Below, piece after piece: positions 15,891-24,928 of a stretch of DNA of 45,026 nucleotides. The translations under genes and the position numbers were made by a program. This DNA is from Okeania sp. SIO2B3. Lineage in GTDB: Bacteria; Cyanobacteriota; Cyanobacteriia; Cyanobacteriales; Microcoleaceae. Under the pieces are notes generated by a model. The model was not told the DNA's origin, made no database searches, and saw only the letters and a list, made by a program, of their open reading frames with translations. The stretch's first letter is position 1, and each line of letters opens with the position of its first letter. The stretch spans positions 157,166 through 202,191 of the forward strand of contig NZ_JAAHGH010000005.1 in NCBI RefSeq assembly GCF_010672525.1. The letters are read 5' to 3'.

Positions 15891-18218
15891 TTAACCTTCA
15901 GAAACAGTTTCAGTTTCAGCTTCCACCTCCTGAGACTGCTCCATTACTGCTAACGTTTTCTCCTTGTCTAACTTCAACACCAAAATACCCAAAGGAGGCA
16001 AACATAAATCTAAAGACTGTTGATAATTATGGAAGTACCAATCATCAGTCCACTTACCACCCAAATTACCCATATTGCTGCCACCATAATTACCAGCATC
16101 ACTATTAAATATTTCAGTATAGAACCCTGGTTCAGGTACACCGATGCGATAGTGACTATGAGGTTGAGGAGTAAAATTGCAAACCGCTACTACAAATTCT
16201 TTCCCATCTTTAGCGCGACGAATAAACGACACCACACTATGATTATTATCACTACAATCTATCCACTGGAAACCCTCCTCTGTACAATCTTGTTCATACA
16301 AAGCAGGTTGAGAACGATAGAGGTGATTCACATCCCGGAAAAATCGCTTCATTCCTTGGTGAGCATCAAATTGGAGCAAATGCCATTCTAAATCGCCCCA
16401 AACATCCCATTCACCCCATTGAGGAAACTCCATCCCCATAAACATAGTTTTCTTACCAGGGTGGGTAAACATATAAGCAAACAACGCCCGAACATTAGCA
16501 AACTTCTGCCAATCATCCCCAGGCATCTTACCCAACATATTACTCTTACAATGTACCACCTCATCGTGAGACAAAGCCAACATATAGTTCTCACTGTGGT
16601 GATACCAAATACTGAAAGTAACATTATTCTGGTGGAACTGTCGGAACCAAGGGTCCATTTCAAAATAGTCCAGCATATCGTGCATCCAACCCATGTTCCA
16701 CTTGAGGTTGAAGCCCAAACCACCAACATAAGTAGGCCAAGTAACCATTGGCCAGGCAGTAGATTCCTCTGCAATGCAGAGAGTACCAGGATAGTAACCA
16801 AAAATCAAATGATTAACCTGACGGAGGAAATCAGCAGCTTCGATATATTCTACACCTCCGTATTGGTTAGCAACCCATTCACCATCAGGTCTCATATAGT
16901 TGTGGTAGACCATAGAAGCAACCGCATCTACCCTAAAACCATCAATGTGATACTTTTCAAACCAGAAAAGGGCATTTGAAACTAGGAAGTTACGGACTTC
17001 ATTACGACCATAGTCAAATACTAAAGTACCCCATTGCTTGTGTTCGCCTTTGCGGGGGTCTGGATGTTCATAGAGATGAGTACCATCAAAGAAAGCCAAA
17101 CCATGTCCATCTTTGGGAAAATGTCCCGGTACCCAGTCTACAATTACGCCAATATCATTTTCATGGCATTTATCCACAAAGTACATGAAATCTTCAGCAT
17201 TACCGTAGCGAGAGGTAGGGGCAAAAAATCCTGTAACCTGATAACCCCAAGAACCATCAAAAGGATGTTCTGCTACAGGTAACATTTCAATATGGGTATA
17301 GCCTAAATCTTTAACATAGGAAACCAGACGATCTGCTAATTCTCGATAGGTAAGAAAACGAGCATCAGTTCTGAGTTCTGAGACTTGAACTACAGGCTCA
17401 GTTTCCCCATTTGGTAGTTTAGCAGGTTCCGCAGAAGCAGCATGAATCCAAGAACCCAGGTGGCATTCATAGACAGAAATAGGTTGAGTGAGAGGATCGC
17501 TATGGCGACGTTTCTCCATCCACTCTTGGTCGTTCCAGGTATATGAGTCTAGGTCAACAACAATGGAAGCTGTTTTGGGCCTTACTTCCTGTTGATATCC
17601 ATAAGGGTCACTTTTTTCGTAGATGTGTCCTTCCCAGTTTTTGACCTCATATTTGTAGTGTTCTCCAGGGCCAATATCAGGAATGAATAGTTCCCAGATA
17701 CCTGTGTGTCCTTTCCGCATTTGGTGTTTACGACCATCCCAATAGTTGAAGTCTCCTAAAATTGAGACATTACGAGCATTGGGTGCCCAAACAGCAAAGT
17801 AGACTCCTTTGACTCCGTTAATTTCGGCGATATGCGCCCCTAATTTTTCATAGACGCGGTGATGGTTTCCTTCTCCAAATAGTTGGAGGTCGAAGTCTGT
17901 GAGTTTTGGAGAGCGGAAAGCGTAGGGGTCATAGATGACTCGTTCATGTTCTCCTTCTTTGATTTTAAGTTGATAGTTGGCTAGTTCCGGAGCGTCTATG
18001 ACACATTCAAAGAAATGTGGATTATGGACAGACTGCATTGGGTATTCTTGGCGGTCTATCGGTGAGATGACTGAGACAGCTTCAGCACTTGGTTGGTAGG
18101 CTCGGATTACTGTTACAGTTTTGCCATCTTGTTCTATCTGATGAGCACCGAGAACTTGGAAGGGGTCCTGGTGATGGTTCCAAACTATTTGGTTGACTTG
18201 GTCTACAGAAATTGTCAT
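15891..18218 (-). CDS. glgB: 1,4-alpha-glucan branching enzyme GlgB
   Basis: GlgB cuts alpha-1,4 glucan chains and re-attaches them as alpha-1,6 branches during glycogen synthesis. 775 residues from the ATG at 18218 (MTISVDQVNQIVWNHHQDPF); the frame also allows a TTG three codons upstream. Domain order: an N-terminal region (HHQDPFQVLGAH), CBM48 (AVWAPNARNVSILGDFNYWDG, about 140-165), the GH13 barrel with VYECHLGSW, GVIVDWVPGHFPKD, DGFRVDAVASM (catalytic Asp), CIAEEST (catalytic Glu) and LSHDEVVH, then the C-terminal beta domain. All GH13 catalytic positions are present. It is monocistronic on the minus strand, with a hairpin past its stop. Confidence 0.97.
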   Translation of the reverse strand: MTISVDQVNQIVWNHHQDPFQVLGAHQIEQDGKTVTVIRAYQPSAEAVSVISPIDRQEYPMQSVHNPHFFECVIDAPELANYQLKIKEGEHERVIYDPYAFRSPKLTDFDLQLFGEGNHHRVYEKLGAHIAEINGVKGVYFAVWAPNARNVSILGDFNYWDGRKHQMRKGHTGIWELFIPDIGPGEHYKYEVKNWEGHIYEKSDPYGYQQEVRPKTASIVVDLDSYTWNDQEWMEKRRHSDPLTQPISVYECHLGSWIHAASAEPAKLPNGETEPVVQVSELRTDARFLTYRELADRLVSYVKDLGYTHIEMLPVAEHPFDGSWGYQVTGFFAPTSRYGNAEDFMYFVDKCHENDIGVIVDWVPGHFPKDGHGLAFFDGTHLYEHPDPRKGEHKQWGTLVFDYGRNEVRNFLVSNALFWFEKYHIDGFRVDAVASMVYHNYMRPDGEWVANQYGGVEYIEAADFLRQVNHLIFGYYPGTLCIAEESTAWPMVTWPTYVGGLGFNLKWNMGWMHDMLDYFEMDPWFRQFHQNNVTFSIWYHHSENYMLALSHDEVVHCKSNMLGKMPGDDWQKFANVRALFAYMFTHPGKKTMFMGMEFPQWGEWDVWGDLEWHLLQFDAHQGMKRFFRDVNHLYRSQPALYEQDCTEEGFQWIDCSDNNHSVVSFIRRAKDGKEFVVAVCNFTPQPHSHYRIGVPEPGFYTEIFNSDAGNYGGSNMGNLGGKWTDDWYFHNYQQSLDLCLPPLGILVLKLDKEKTLAVMEQSQEVEAETETVSEG

Positions 18219-19226
18219 GTTTGTCAATATAATTTTGTTAACAATTAATTAGGAGTGTTCCAGGATGGGGATATGCTAATCAAGCATTAATTAGCAGAGA
18301 TTTTCCAAATATTGGGCGTACACAACTAATGTCTAAGGGTTAAACAATAATTCAACTTTCACCTTTTTACCATGACAAGTGCTTCTGACACGCTCAATAG
18401 TTATAAAAGGATTTTTTGTTTTACACAATTAATATTAAGTATACAAATTATGAATACAAATTCGTTATTTACTTAATCAGTACTGACTTTTTATGCAACG
18501 TCCCTATTACTCTCAAGAAGATGTAGCATAAATGTGTGAGATTTCATCTAAGAGCCAGCATTTCCAAAGGGGTAGCTTTAGTGTCAGCAAAACTTACCTA
18601 ATGGTGAAGTTTTTCTCTCGAAACTCAGGAGAAAATAATGCCTAAAAGGAGTTTATATAATTCTATTTTATATATACATCATACTTCTATGTGTTTTGTC
18701 TTTAATTTATCTATATATTCTTCCTTTAAAGAAAATTTTTGTCCATTTAATCCGTAAATATTGGCACATTTAAAAGGATTTTATGACAAATGCGATCGGA
18801 TATTAAAAATTTAAATTTGATGGGAAATTGTATCTAAATCAGCATAGATATTTTGCAGTTTAATTACAATTGGGAAAATCTTAACTAAGATTAATATTAA
18901 TTTGTACTACTAAATGTTGTATGTCAATCCAAAATAAATTACGCTCTCTTAAACAAGAACTAAACTGTTATATTAACATAGCTATTTAAGAGTTTTAGCT
19001 TCAAAATTTTTTATATATAATTCAAGTTATCTGATATAATATGTAATTTTTTACAACAATTGTCAAGGTAGGAAATACAACTAAAACTATCAATCAAATA
19101 GTTAGAAGTTGATAGATATAAAAAATTTCAATTAAAATTTGAATGGGAAATTAAAACATATACTCAAGATTAGATACTGTTGTATTTTGAGTCTTATAAA
19201 ATTAGATGTCAGTATAGGTAAATTAT
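18219..19226. other. 1-kb AT-rich spacer between divergent glgB and the ftsL-like gene
   Basis: I see no gene, RNA or repeat longer than chance. It must hold the glgB promoter (minus) and the promoter for the ftsL-like gene (plus). The only MITE-related trace is TATGCAACGTCCCTATTAC at about 18493, half of the 28-bp palindrome family. Confidence 0.5.
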
Positions 19227-19802
19227 ATGGTTGCAGTTAGAAGTACATTTTTGGCCCCAAAAAATCAATCCCCAAAAACGAATTTGTCCGTCGTCTCAAA
19301 AAAATCAGCTCGCCGACAAAAACTAACATTTGAAAAAAATTTATCTGATGATAACTATACTTCAGAAAATACTAGGGATTCACAAACAATTCAAGAACAG
19401 AATTTGGCTCAAGTCATATCCTTACCTAAGTCTAAACCACTCTGGTTAAAATCCTTGATGGCGACACAACTAACTTCATCCATGGTCACAGTATTATTAG
19501 CAAGTACCAGTGTGGCAATTTATGGCTGGACAATTTATGGTCAGTCGAAATGGACGACAGAATATCAACAATTACAAAAACTTAGACAAAAAGAACAACA
19601 GATAAGTGTAGCTAATGAGTTATTGAAAAATCAAATAGCGGAACAAGCTTCAACTTCTGATATTGGTTTAGTTTCACCAAATTCTGTTAAGCGGATATTT
19701 TTAGACCCAGCACCTCCACGTCCTGCTCCTAATCCTCCTAAACCTTATCTAGAATCTACTTCTGGTCATAAATATCTCCTCAACACACCAGTGGGATATT
19801 AA
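19227..19802 (+). CDS. FtsL-like cell-division membrane protein (upstream of ftsI)
   Basis: 191 residues: a basic, disordered N-terminus of about 75 residues, one membrane segment (about 85-108, MVTVLLASTSVAIYGWTIYG), then a short coiled coil (YQQLQKLRQKEQQISVANELLKN, about 112-135) and a Pro-rich tail (PAPPRPAPNPPKP). One membrane span plus a periplasmic coiled coil just upstream of a class-B PBP is the organisation of FtsL, which helps recruit and activate FtsI/FtsW at the septum. FtsL sequences diverge strongly, so the call rests on architecture and position. ftsI lies 693 bp downstream, after a MITE-like insertion. Confidence 0.6.
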   Translation: MVAVRSTFLAPKNQSPKTNLSVVSKKSARRQKLTFEKNLSDDNYTSENTRDSQTIQEQNLAQVISLPKSKPLWLKSLMATQLTSSMVTVLLASTSVAIYGWTIYGQSKWTTEYQQLQKLRQKEQQISVANELLKNQIAEQASTSDIGLVSPNSVKRIFLDPAPPRPAPNPPKPYLESTSGHKYLLNTPVGY

Positions 19803-19971
19803 ATATTAGCAAGGAGTAGGGAGTAGGGATTTAGAAAAAACCGATCTTCTCACTATTCAGGGCAAATCTTTCTATTTTCCCTGCTACCTACTCACTTAAT
19901 TTATCTCAGATTCCGCACGTCAATTTATCACATCAAAAGTAACACAAATATCAGTGGGTGGCGAAGTATTT

Positions 19972-20252
19972 AGGGTTTGCGCTTCACTAGTCTTATGGGT
20001 GAGGGTAGGAGACAGGAGACAGGAGACAACCCACCCGCGGGCCCCTCCCAGGAGGGGATGGGAAGACGAGAGAAATGGGTACGAGCGAGGAGGTAGGAGT
20101 AAGAATTGTAAGAATGATTTTTCTGCCCAACTATGCACCTAAAATACGCTCCATGCATGAGCATCAATAGCTGAAAACCAGGCACTTTTTTTGAACCCAA
20201 AAAGGCTAAAACCTTTATCTGTAAATACTTTTAGATTTAATCAGCAAGCCCT
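19972..20252 (+). mobile_element. MITE-like element, family A
   Basis: 281 bp bounded by AGGGTTTGC and GCAAGCCCT inverted ends and flanked by ATTT on both sides (apparent 4-bp target duplication). After the left end come GCTTCACTAGTCTT and (AGGAGAC)n 7-mers; the right part has TTTTTCTGCCCAACTATGC, ACGCTCCATGCATGAGC and TTAGATTTAATCAG. No coding capacity. It lies in the 19803-20495 spacer between the ftsL-like gene and ftsI, which otherwise holds only AT-rich DNA. Confidence 0.8.
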
Positions 20253-20495
20253 ATTTATAGTCTATAAATCATCATCATTTATAGCGCTACGCAAATAGGG
20301 CGCAGACATTCCTCTATTTCCTACTCCCTAATCCCTAAAATCAACTAATATTTAACTCAGAGGAAGGAAATTAAAGAAAGCAAGGATTTAAATCTCCCAC
20401 TTCTTAAAGTAGCTTACATTAAATTAGAGATTTAACCACAAATTAATACTTCTTTGTTTCTGCTTACTTATTATTATTATTAATAAATAACTTAA

Positions 20496-22388
20496 ATGCC
20501 TGCTTCTAAATATACTTCAAATACTCAACTTCGTCGTCAGTATTTCAAAAACAAACAAACAGAACAATCTAATTCTAGACTCAAAACTCACAAGCCAGAA
20601 AGCGAAACATATTCTGTTAAAAATACCAATGGAGAATTATTATCAACGCCCTCTAATCAAAAAACAGAAAAATGTCAAACATCTAGACTTTACCTAGTCT
20701 GGATACTTTTAATGTGTGGCTTATTAGGATTAATAATTAACCTATTCTATTTACAAGTATTGCGAGGCAAAGCATTACAACAACAAGCAAAATACCAGCA
20801 AACCGAAGAATCAAGTCCTTTCGTTCCCAGACGCCCAATAGTTGATAGAAATGGCAATACTTTAGCAATTGATAAAATAGCATATACCCTCTATGCTCAC
20901 CCCAAAATTTTTAATCGTTCAAAACAAGAAGTTGCTTATCAATTATCAACTATTTTAGAAGGAGCAAATTTGGAGAAAACCCTAACTTCAAATGACTTAC
21001 TCCAAATGTTTAATGAAAGAGAGACAGGTGTAAAAGTTGCCGACTTCATACCTCAAGAAGCTAGAGATAAAATTACTAATTTATTTGTTGATGGTTTAGA
21101 GTTAATTCAACATCCACAACGTGTTTATCCCCAAAAAGAATTAGCTGCTGAAATAGTAGGATATGTAGATGGAGAAAGTATAGGCCAAGCGGGGATTGAA
21201 TATAGCCAACAAAATCTCTTAGAGCGCTCTGTACCAAAAATCCAATTTCGGCGCTTAATCAAAGGTGCTTTGGTACCAGACAAACTAACTACAGGTTTTC
21301 TACAGTTAGATGACCTTTCTTTGCATCTAACTATTGACTCTAGCTTGCAACGGGCAACACGAACTATCCTCCAAGAACAATTAGAAACTTATGAGGCCAA
21401 GCGAGGTACTGTCATAGTGATGGATGCTAATGATGGTTCTATTCTATCTCTAGTATCAGAACCTTCTTATGACCCAAATCAATACTATAACTATGACGTA
21501 ACACTATTCAAAAATTGGGCTGTAACAGATGTTTATGAGCCAGGTTCTACTTTTAAACCAATCAATGTGGCCTTAGCTTTAGAAGTAGGAGCAATTGAGA
21601 AAGATAGTGTATTTTACGACGCAGGTAGAATAGTTATCGGAAATTGGCCTATATTTAACTCTGATGGTAGCGGTGGGGCACGCACTGTGACTGAAATTAT
21701 TCAACATTCCAGTAATGTAGGTATGGTGAAAATTGTTGAACAAATGCCCCGAGCTGTTTTCTATGATGGCCTTAAACGCTTAGGATTAGGAGATACTACT
21801 GGTACAGACCTTCCCTTTGAAGCACCGAGTATTTTAAAGGGCCGCAACCAGTTTTTAATGGTACCAGTGGAAGCTGCTACTACTGCTTTTGGCCAAGGAT
21901 TTTCTCTTACTCCTCTACAACTAGCACAGCTTAATGCAGCTTTGGCAAATGGGGGTAAATTGGTAACACCTCATGTGATGCGTGGTTTGTTTGATAGTCA
22001 AGGACAACCATATTGGCAGTTGTCTTTGCCAAGTCCTAGACAGGTGTTTTCTTCTGATACTACGACAAAAGTATTGGCAATGATGGAAAGGGTGGTTGAA
22101 AGTGGTACTGGTAGAAGAGCTAGAATGCGTGGGTATCGAATTGCGGGTAAAACTGGTACGGCTCAAAAAGCTTCTGAAACAGGAGGTTATTCTAAGAAGG
22201 CTAAAATTACAAGTTTTGTTGGTATTTTACCAATGGAGTCTCCCCGTTATGTGGTTTTGGCGGTTATTGATGAACCTATTAAGGGTAGTGGGGGAAGGGT
22301 GGCAGCTCCTATTGTTAAGTCGGTCATTAAGTCTTTGATTGATATTGAGCAAATTCCTCCTTCTGATGTCAGGTCTGGTAACAATTAA
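20496..22388 (+). CDS. ftsI: Peptidoglycan D,D-transpeptidase FtsI (class B PBP, PBP3-like)
   Basis: FtsI cross-links septal peptidoglycan in the periplasm. 630 residues: a basic cytoplasmic N-terminus of about 60 residues, one membrane segment (about 68-90, LYLVWILLMCGLLGLIINLF), a dimerisation/pedestal domain with RRPIVDRNGNTLA, and the transpeptidase domain. The penicillin-binding motifs are complete: STFK (Ser351), SSN (about 405-407) and KTGTA (about 551-555). The ATG at 20496 fits the family N-terminus. It sits downstream of an FtsL-like gene, a common order for division genes. ftsW is also in this window (minus strand, 20 kb away). Confidence 0.95.
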   Translation: MPASKYTSNTQLRRQYFKNKQTEQSNSRLKTHKPESETYSVKNTNGELLSTPSNQKTEKCQTSRLYLVWILLMCGLLGLIINLFYLQVLRGKALQQQAKYQQTEESSPFVPRRPIVDRNGNTLAIDKIAYTLYAHPKIFNRSKQEVAYQLSTILEGANLEKTLTSNDLLQMFNERETGVKVADFIPQEARDKITNLFVDGLELIQHPQRVYPQKELAAEIVGYVDGESIGQAGIEYSQQNLLERSVPKIQFRRLIKGALVPDKLTTGFLQLDDLSLHLTIDSSLQRATRTILQEQLETYEAKRGTVIVMDANDGSILSLVSEPSYDPNQYYNYDVTLFKNWAVTDVYEPGSTFKPINVALALEVGAIEKDSVFYDAGRIVIGNWPIFNSDGSGGARTVTEIIQHSSNVGMVKIVEQMPRAVFYDGLKRLGLGDTTGTDLPFEAPSILKGRNQFLMVPVEAATTAFGQGFSLTPLQLAQLNAALANGGKLVTPHVMRGLFDSQGQPYWQLSLPSPRQVFSSDTTTKVLAMMERVVESGTGRRARMRGYRIAGKTGTAQKASETGGYSKKAKITSFVGILPMESPRYVVLAVIDEPIKGSGGRVAAPIVKSVIKSLIDIEQIPPSDVRSGNN

Positions 22389-22428
22389 TAATTAATTATT
22401 AATTATTAATTATTAATTATTAATTATT
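22383..22428. repeat. Heptanucleotide tandem repeat (TTAATTA)n
   Basis: About six units of a 7-mer TAATTAT follow directly after the ftsI stop and abut a family A MITE. Short runs of the same unit are at 8878-8901 and 44573-44595. Confidence 0.85.
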
Positions 22429-22662
22429 AGGGTTTGCGCTTCACTAGTCTTTTTGTAGTGGGAGGAGTCAGGAGACAGGAGACAGGAGACAGGAGAAATG
22501 GAAATTATAGAGGAGGTAGTCGGGTATATTTGTCCAAAGATTGTTCTTTCATAATCACCTCAAAATACTAGCTTTATGCAGCTCTTTAGACCGAAAAGCT
22601 GGCACGAATTTTCGACCAAAAAAGGGTAATACCAATGTCAGTCAATGCTTTGATATTTAATT
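22429..22662 (+). mobile_element. MITE-like element, family A, right end lost
   Basis: It begins AGGGTTTGCGCTTCACTAGTC with (AGGAGAC)n 7-mers, and ends TCAGTCAATGCTTTGATATT at the point where the next copy starts. The final ATCAGCAAGCCCT is missing, as if deleted between tandem copies. Confidence 0.7.
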
Positions 22663-22920
<258 letters not shown>

Positions 22921-23268
22921 AATTAGCAAGCCCAAATTATACCAATTCTCATGCATTAGTGCTATGCTTGGGCAATACTTCAGTTGTCAGCTGATCGGTA
23001 CAAGCCAAATCACTTTTTTGCTGATTTTAGCTTGCATTAATGTTAATTATTCTTATGTTTGCTTCTGTTTGCTTCTCCTTGTACGGACGTTGCATGGAAC
23101 ATCCCTAACCATTTCTCTACTCCCCTGCTCAACAAAATGTAGAAAAGTTTTTGAGACATGGTATAGCACTCTACCTTTTAAAGCGAAATGTTTTTGGAGG
23201 CTTGCTCAAGTCTTTGTGACAAAAACAACTTCTGACTTTTGACTTTTGTAAGCTCCCCACTCCCTAGG

Positions 23269-23973
23269 TTAAAGTTGAATCTTTGTAATCGCAATATTAC
23301 CAGCAAAGCAAACATCTACATCTGTGCCAGGAGTGCGATCGCGTTCTCCATATTTTCCGGTATAATAAAAATTTTCTCCTTCCATTCGATAAGCTACTGG
23401 TAATGGTTGGGTTGATGGTGTGCAAAATACCATTTTTGGATCTGGTGCTTCGGGTTCTAAATAAGGGAAGTTTACATTCCAAAAAGCTCCTGGTTCCAGG
23501 GGACGGTTGAGTAAATCTGCTAATACTATTTCTGCTAAACGAGTTACTCTTTCCCAATTCACAGGTTTTTTTGCTTGACGATATTGAGAAAGGGCTATTC
23601 CGGGAATTCTATGAAATGCTGCCTCTCTTACTGCTGCTACTGTACCAGATATGTAGACATCTACACCCATGTTACCCCCTGAGTTAATACCTGAAAGTAC
23701 CCATTTGACATTCTTGTCGATGTGTGTTATTGCAATTCTAGTACAATCTGCTGGTGTACCTGCGATCGCATACTCAACTTCAGACAGAGTTTGAATATTA
23801 ATTGGTTCTTGAGTCGTAACTTGATGTCCACAACCAGATAATTGTCCTTGAGGAGCGACAATAATACTTTTTTTAGGAGATGCTAAAGGTAAATTGACAT
23901 TATTGAGGGCTGTCAAAAGTGCTTTGATACCAGGAGCATTAATTCCATCATCATTAGTGAGAATAAAGGTCAT
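23269..23973 (-). CDS. surE: 5'/3'-nucleotidase SurE
   Basis: SurE is a metal-dependent nucleoside-monophosphate phosphatase of the cytoplasm. 234 residues. The metal and active-site set is intact: TNDDG with Asp8 and Asp9, the LSGCGH loop with Ser46, and SGINSGGNMG with Asn96. Other family blocks are GTPADCTRIA and SGTVAAVREAAFHRIPGIALS. The C-terminus (DVDVCFAGNIAITKIQL) is close to the normal family end. It stands alone on the minus strand; a family B MITE lies 50 bp upstream of its start. Confidence 0.95.
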   Translation of the reverse strand: MTFILTNDDGINAPGIKALLTALNNVNLPLASPKKSIIVAPQGQLSGCGHQVTTQEPINIQTLSEVEYAIAGTPADCTRIAITHIDKNVKWVLSGINSGGNMGVDVYISGTVAAVREAAFHRIPGIALSQYRQAKKPVNWERVTRLAEIVLADLLNRPLEPGAFWNVNFPYLEPEAPDPKMVFCTPSTQPLPVAYRMEGENFYYTGKYGERDRTPGTDVDVCFAGNIAITKIQL

Positions 23974-24022
23974 ACTTTTTCAGAATTTGAGTTTAGCTAT
24001 AGCAATTCTATTTTATTTGTGT

Positions 24023-24113
24023 CAGGACTTACGCACAGAAACTAAATCTAGTGAGGGCGAATGCCATTTGCCCCTACACATGGCGTTTTCAACGTTAATT
24101 TGCGTAAGTCCTG
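24023..24113. mobile_element. MITE-like element, family B (91 bp)
   Basis: Ends CAGGACTTACGCA and TGCGTAAGTCCTG are perfect inverted repeats; the centre is GGGCGAATGCCATTTGCCCC. Same size as 15664-15754. Confidence 0.85.
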
Positions 24114-24928
24114 TGTGTATAAAAATCTTACCGCTTTTAGGGAACAGCGGTCAGACCCCGCGTTGCCGTCAGCTCGCTTGCGGAATGCTGACCAAGAGAG
24201 GGGACAGATGGGAGTTTCAGTTTTTTTTATCTACTTTTTGATTACCCGCAACTTATTTAGAATTGCTATAGTTGATAATTTTAACATTGCCGGTTAAAGA
24301 TATTTTTGAGTTGAATTCCTGATCTTTGCTCATTGAATTCCAATACTTTGACTAATTAGCTATTTACCATTTTTTTAATTCTTCAGCTTTTAACATAGAA
24401 AAATATATATTACTGTACTATGTAATACATTTATCTGATAGTCAAAAGTAATATTTATTGTCTGAAAACTTGAGCTGATAAGAACTTCAGATTATTTTTT
24501 TGTTTATTGTTCAATTATTTGTGAGATTATTAAACATCTCCAATAATAAAAAATCAAATCAATTATCCCGTAGAAATTACCAATTCTTTCCCCCTACTCC
24601 CTACTCTCTACTCCCTACTCCCTTTTTTCCAAAGAGGTCTATTGAGTTGATCGCTATAAGATTAGAATTTTACTCTTCTGTGCTCAGTAGAAAATGAACA
24701 AATAGAGATAGTAATTTATCTTTTTCTTTTGGGGTTAATACCCCACCGTCTGAGGGTGTTGACAATTGGTTGGGGTTTGAGTCCCCATCCACTTTTTGCT
24801 TCTTCCTTCTTCCTTCTTCCTTCTTCCTTCTTCCTTCTTTCTTCTTCTACTTTCGTAGATTACATGAAAAACAGTATTGTGTTAAACTATTTATTATTAT
24901 GAAAATCAAAGAGTAATAAAGTCAATGT
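24114..24928. other. Spacer upstream of the RelE-like/helicase/TPR gene
   Basis: No gene is recognised. It contains a GC-rich repeat island with GACCCCGCG and GCTGACCAAGAGAGGGG (24138-24205), short 7-bp tandem repeats of CCCTACT (about 24590-24622), two small hairpins GGGGTTAATACCCC (24731-24744) and GGGGTTTGAGTCCCC (24772-24786), and a (CTTCCTT)n 7-mer run at 24799-24848 just before the helicase gene. Confidence 0.5.
24799..24848. repeat. Heptanucleotide tandem repeat (CTTCCTT)n
   Basis: Six to seven units of the 7-mer TTCCTTC, about 80 bp before the start of the helicase fusion gene. Pure pyrimidine on the plus strand, so it could also affect promoter DNA structure. Confidence 0.85.

Noticed and set aside
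15878-17282. Several open frames of 70-190 codons opposite glgB
   Set aside because: They run antisense to a complete, conserved branching enzyme and show no recognisable motifs or ribosome sites.
19920-20200. Open frames on both strands over a family A element
   Set aside because: They follow the MITE sequence and its 7-mers and change between copies; no protein-like content.
22964-23242. 92-codon frame upstream of surE
   Set aside because: It contains the diverged 28-bp palindrome and low-complexity text; no ribosome site or homology recognised.
24731-24786. attC-like or riboswitch-like pair of GGGG/CCCC hairpins before the helicase gene
   Set aside because: The stems are only 4-5 bp and the flanks match no element that I know; kept only as a note in the spacer description.
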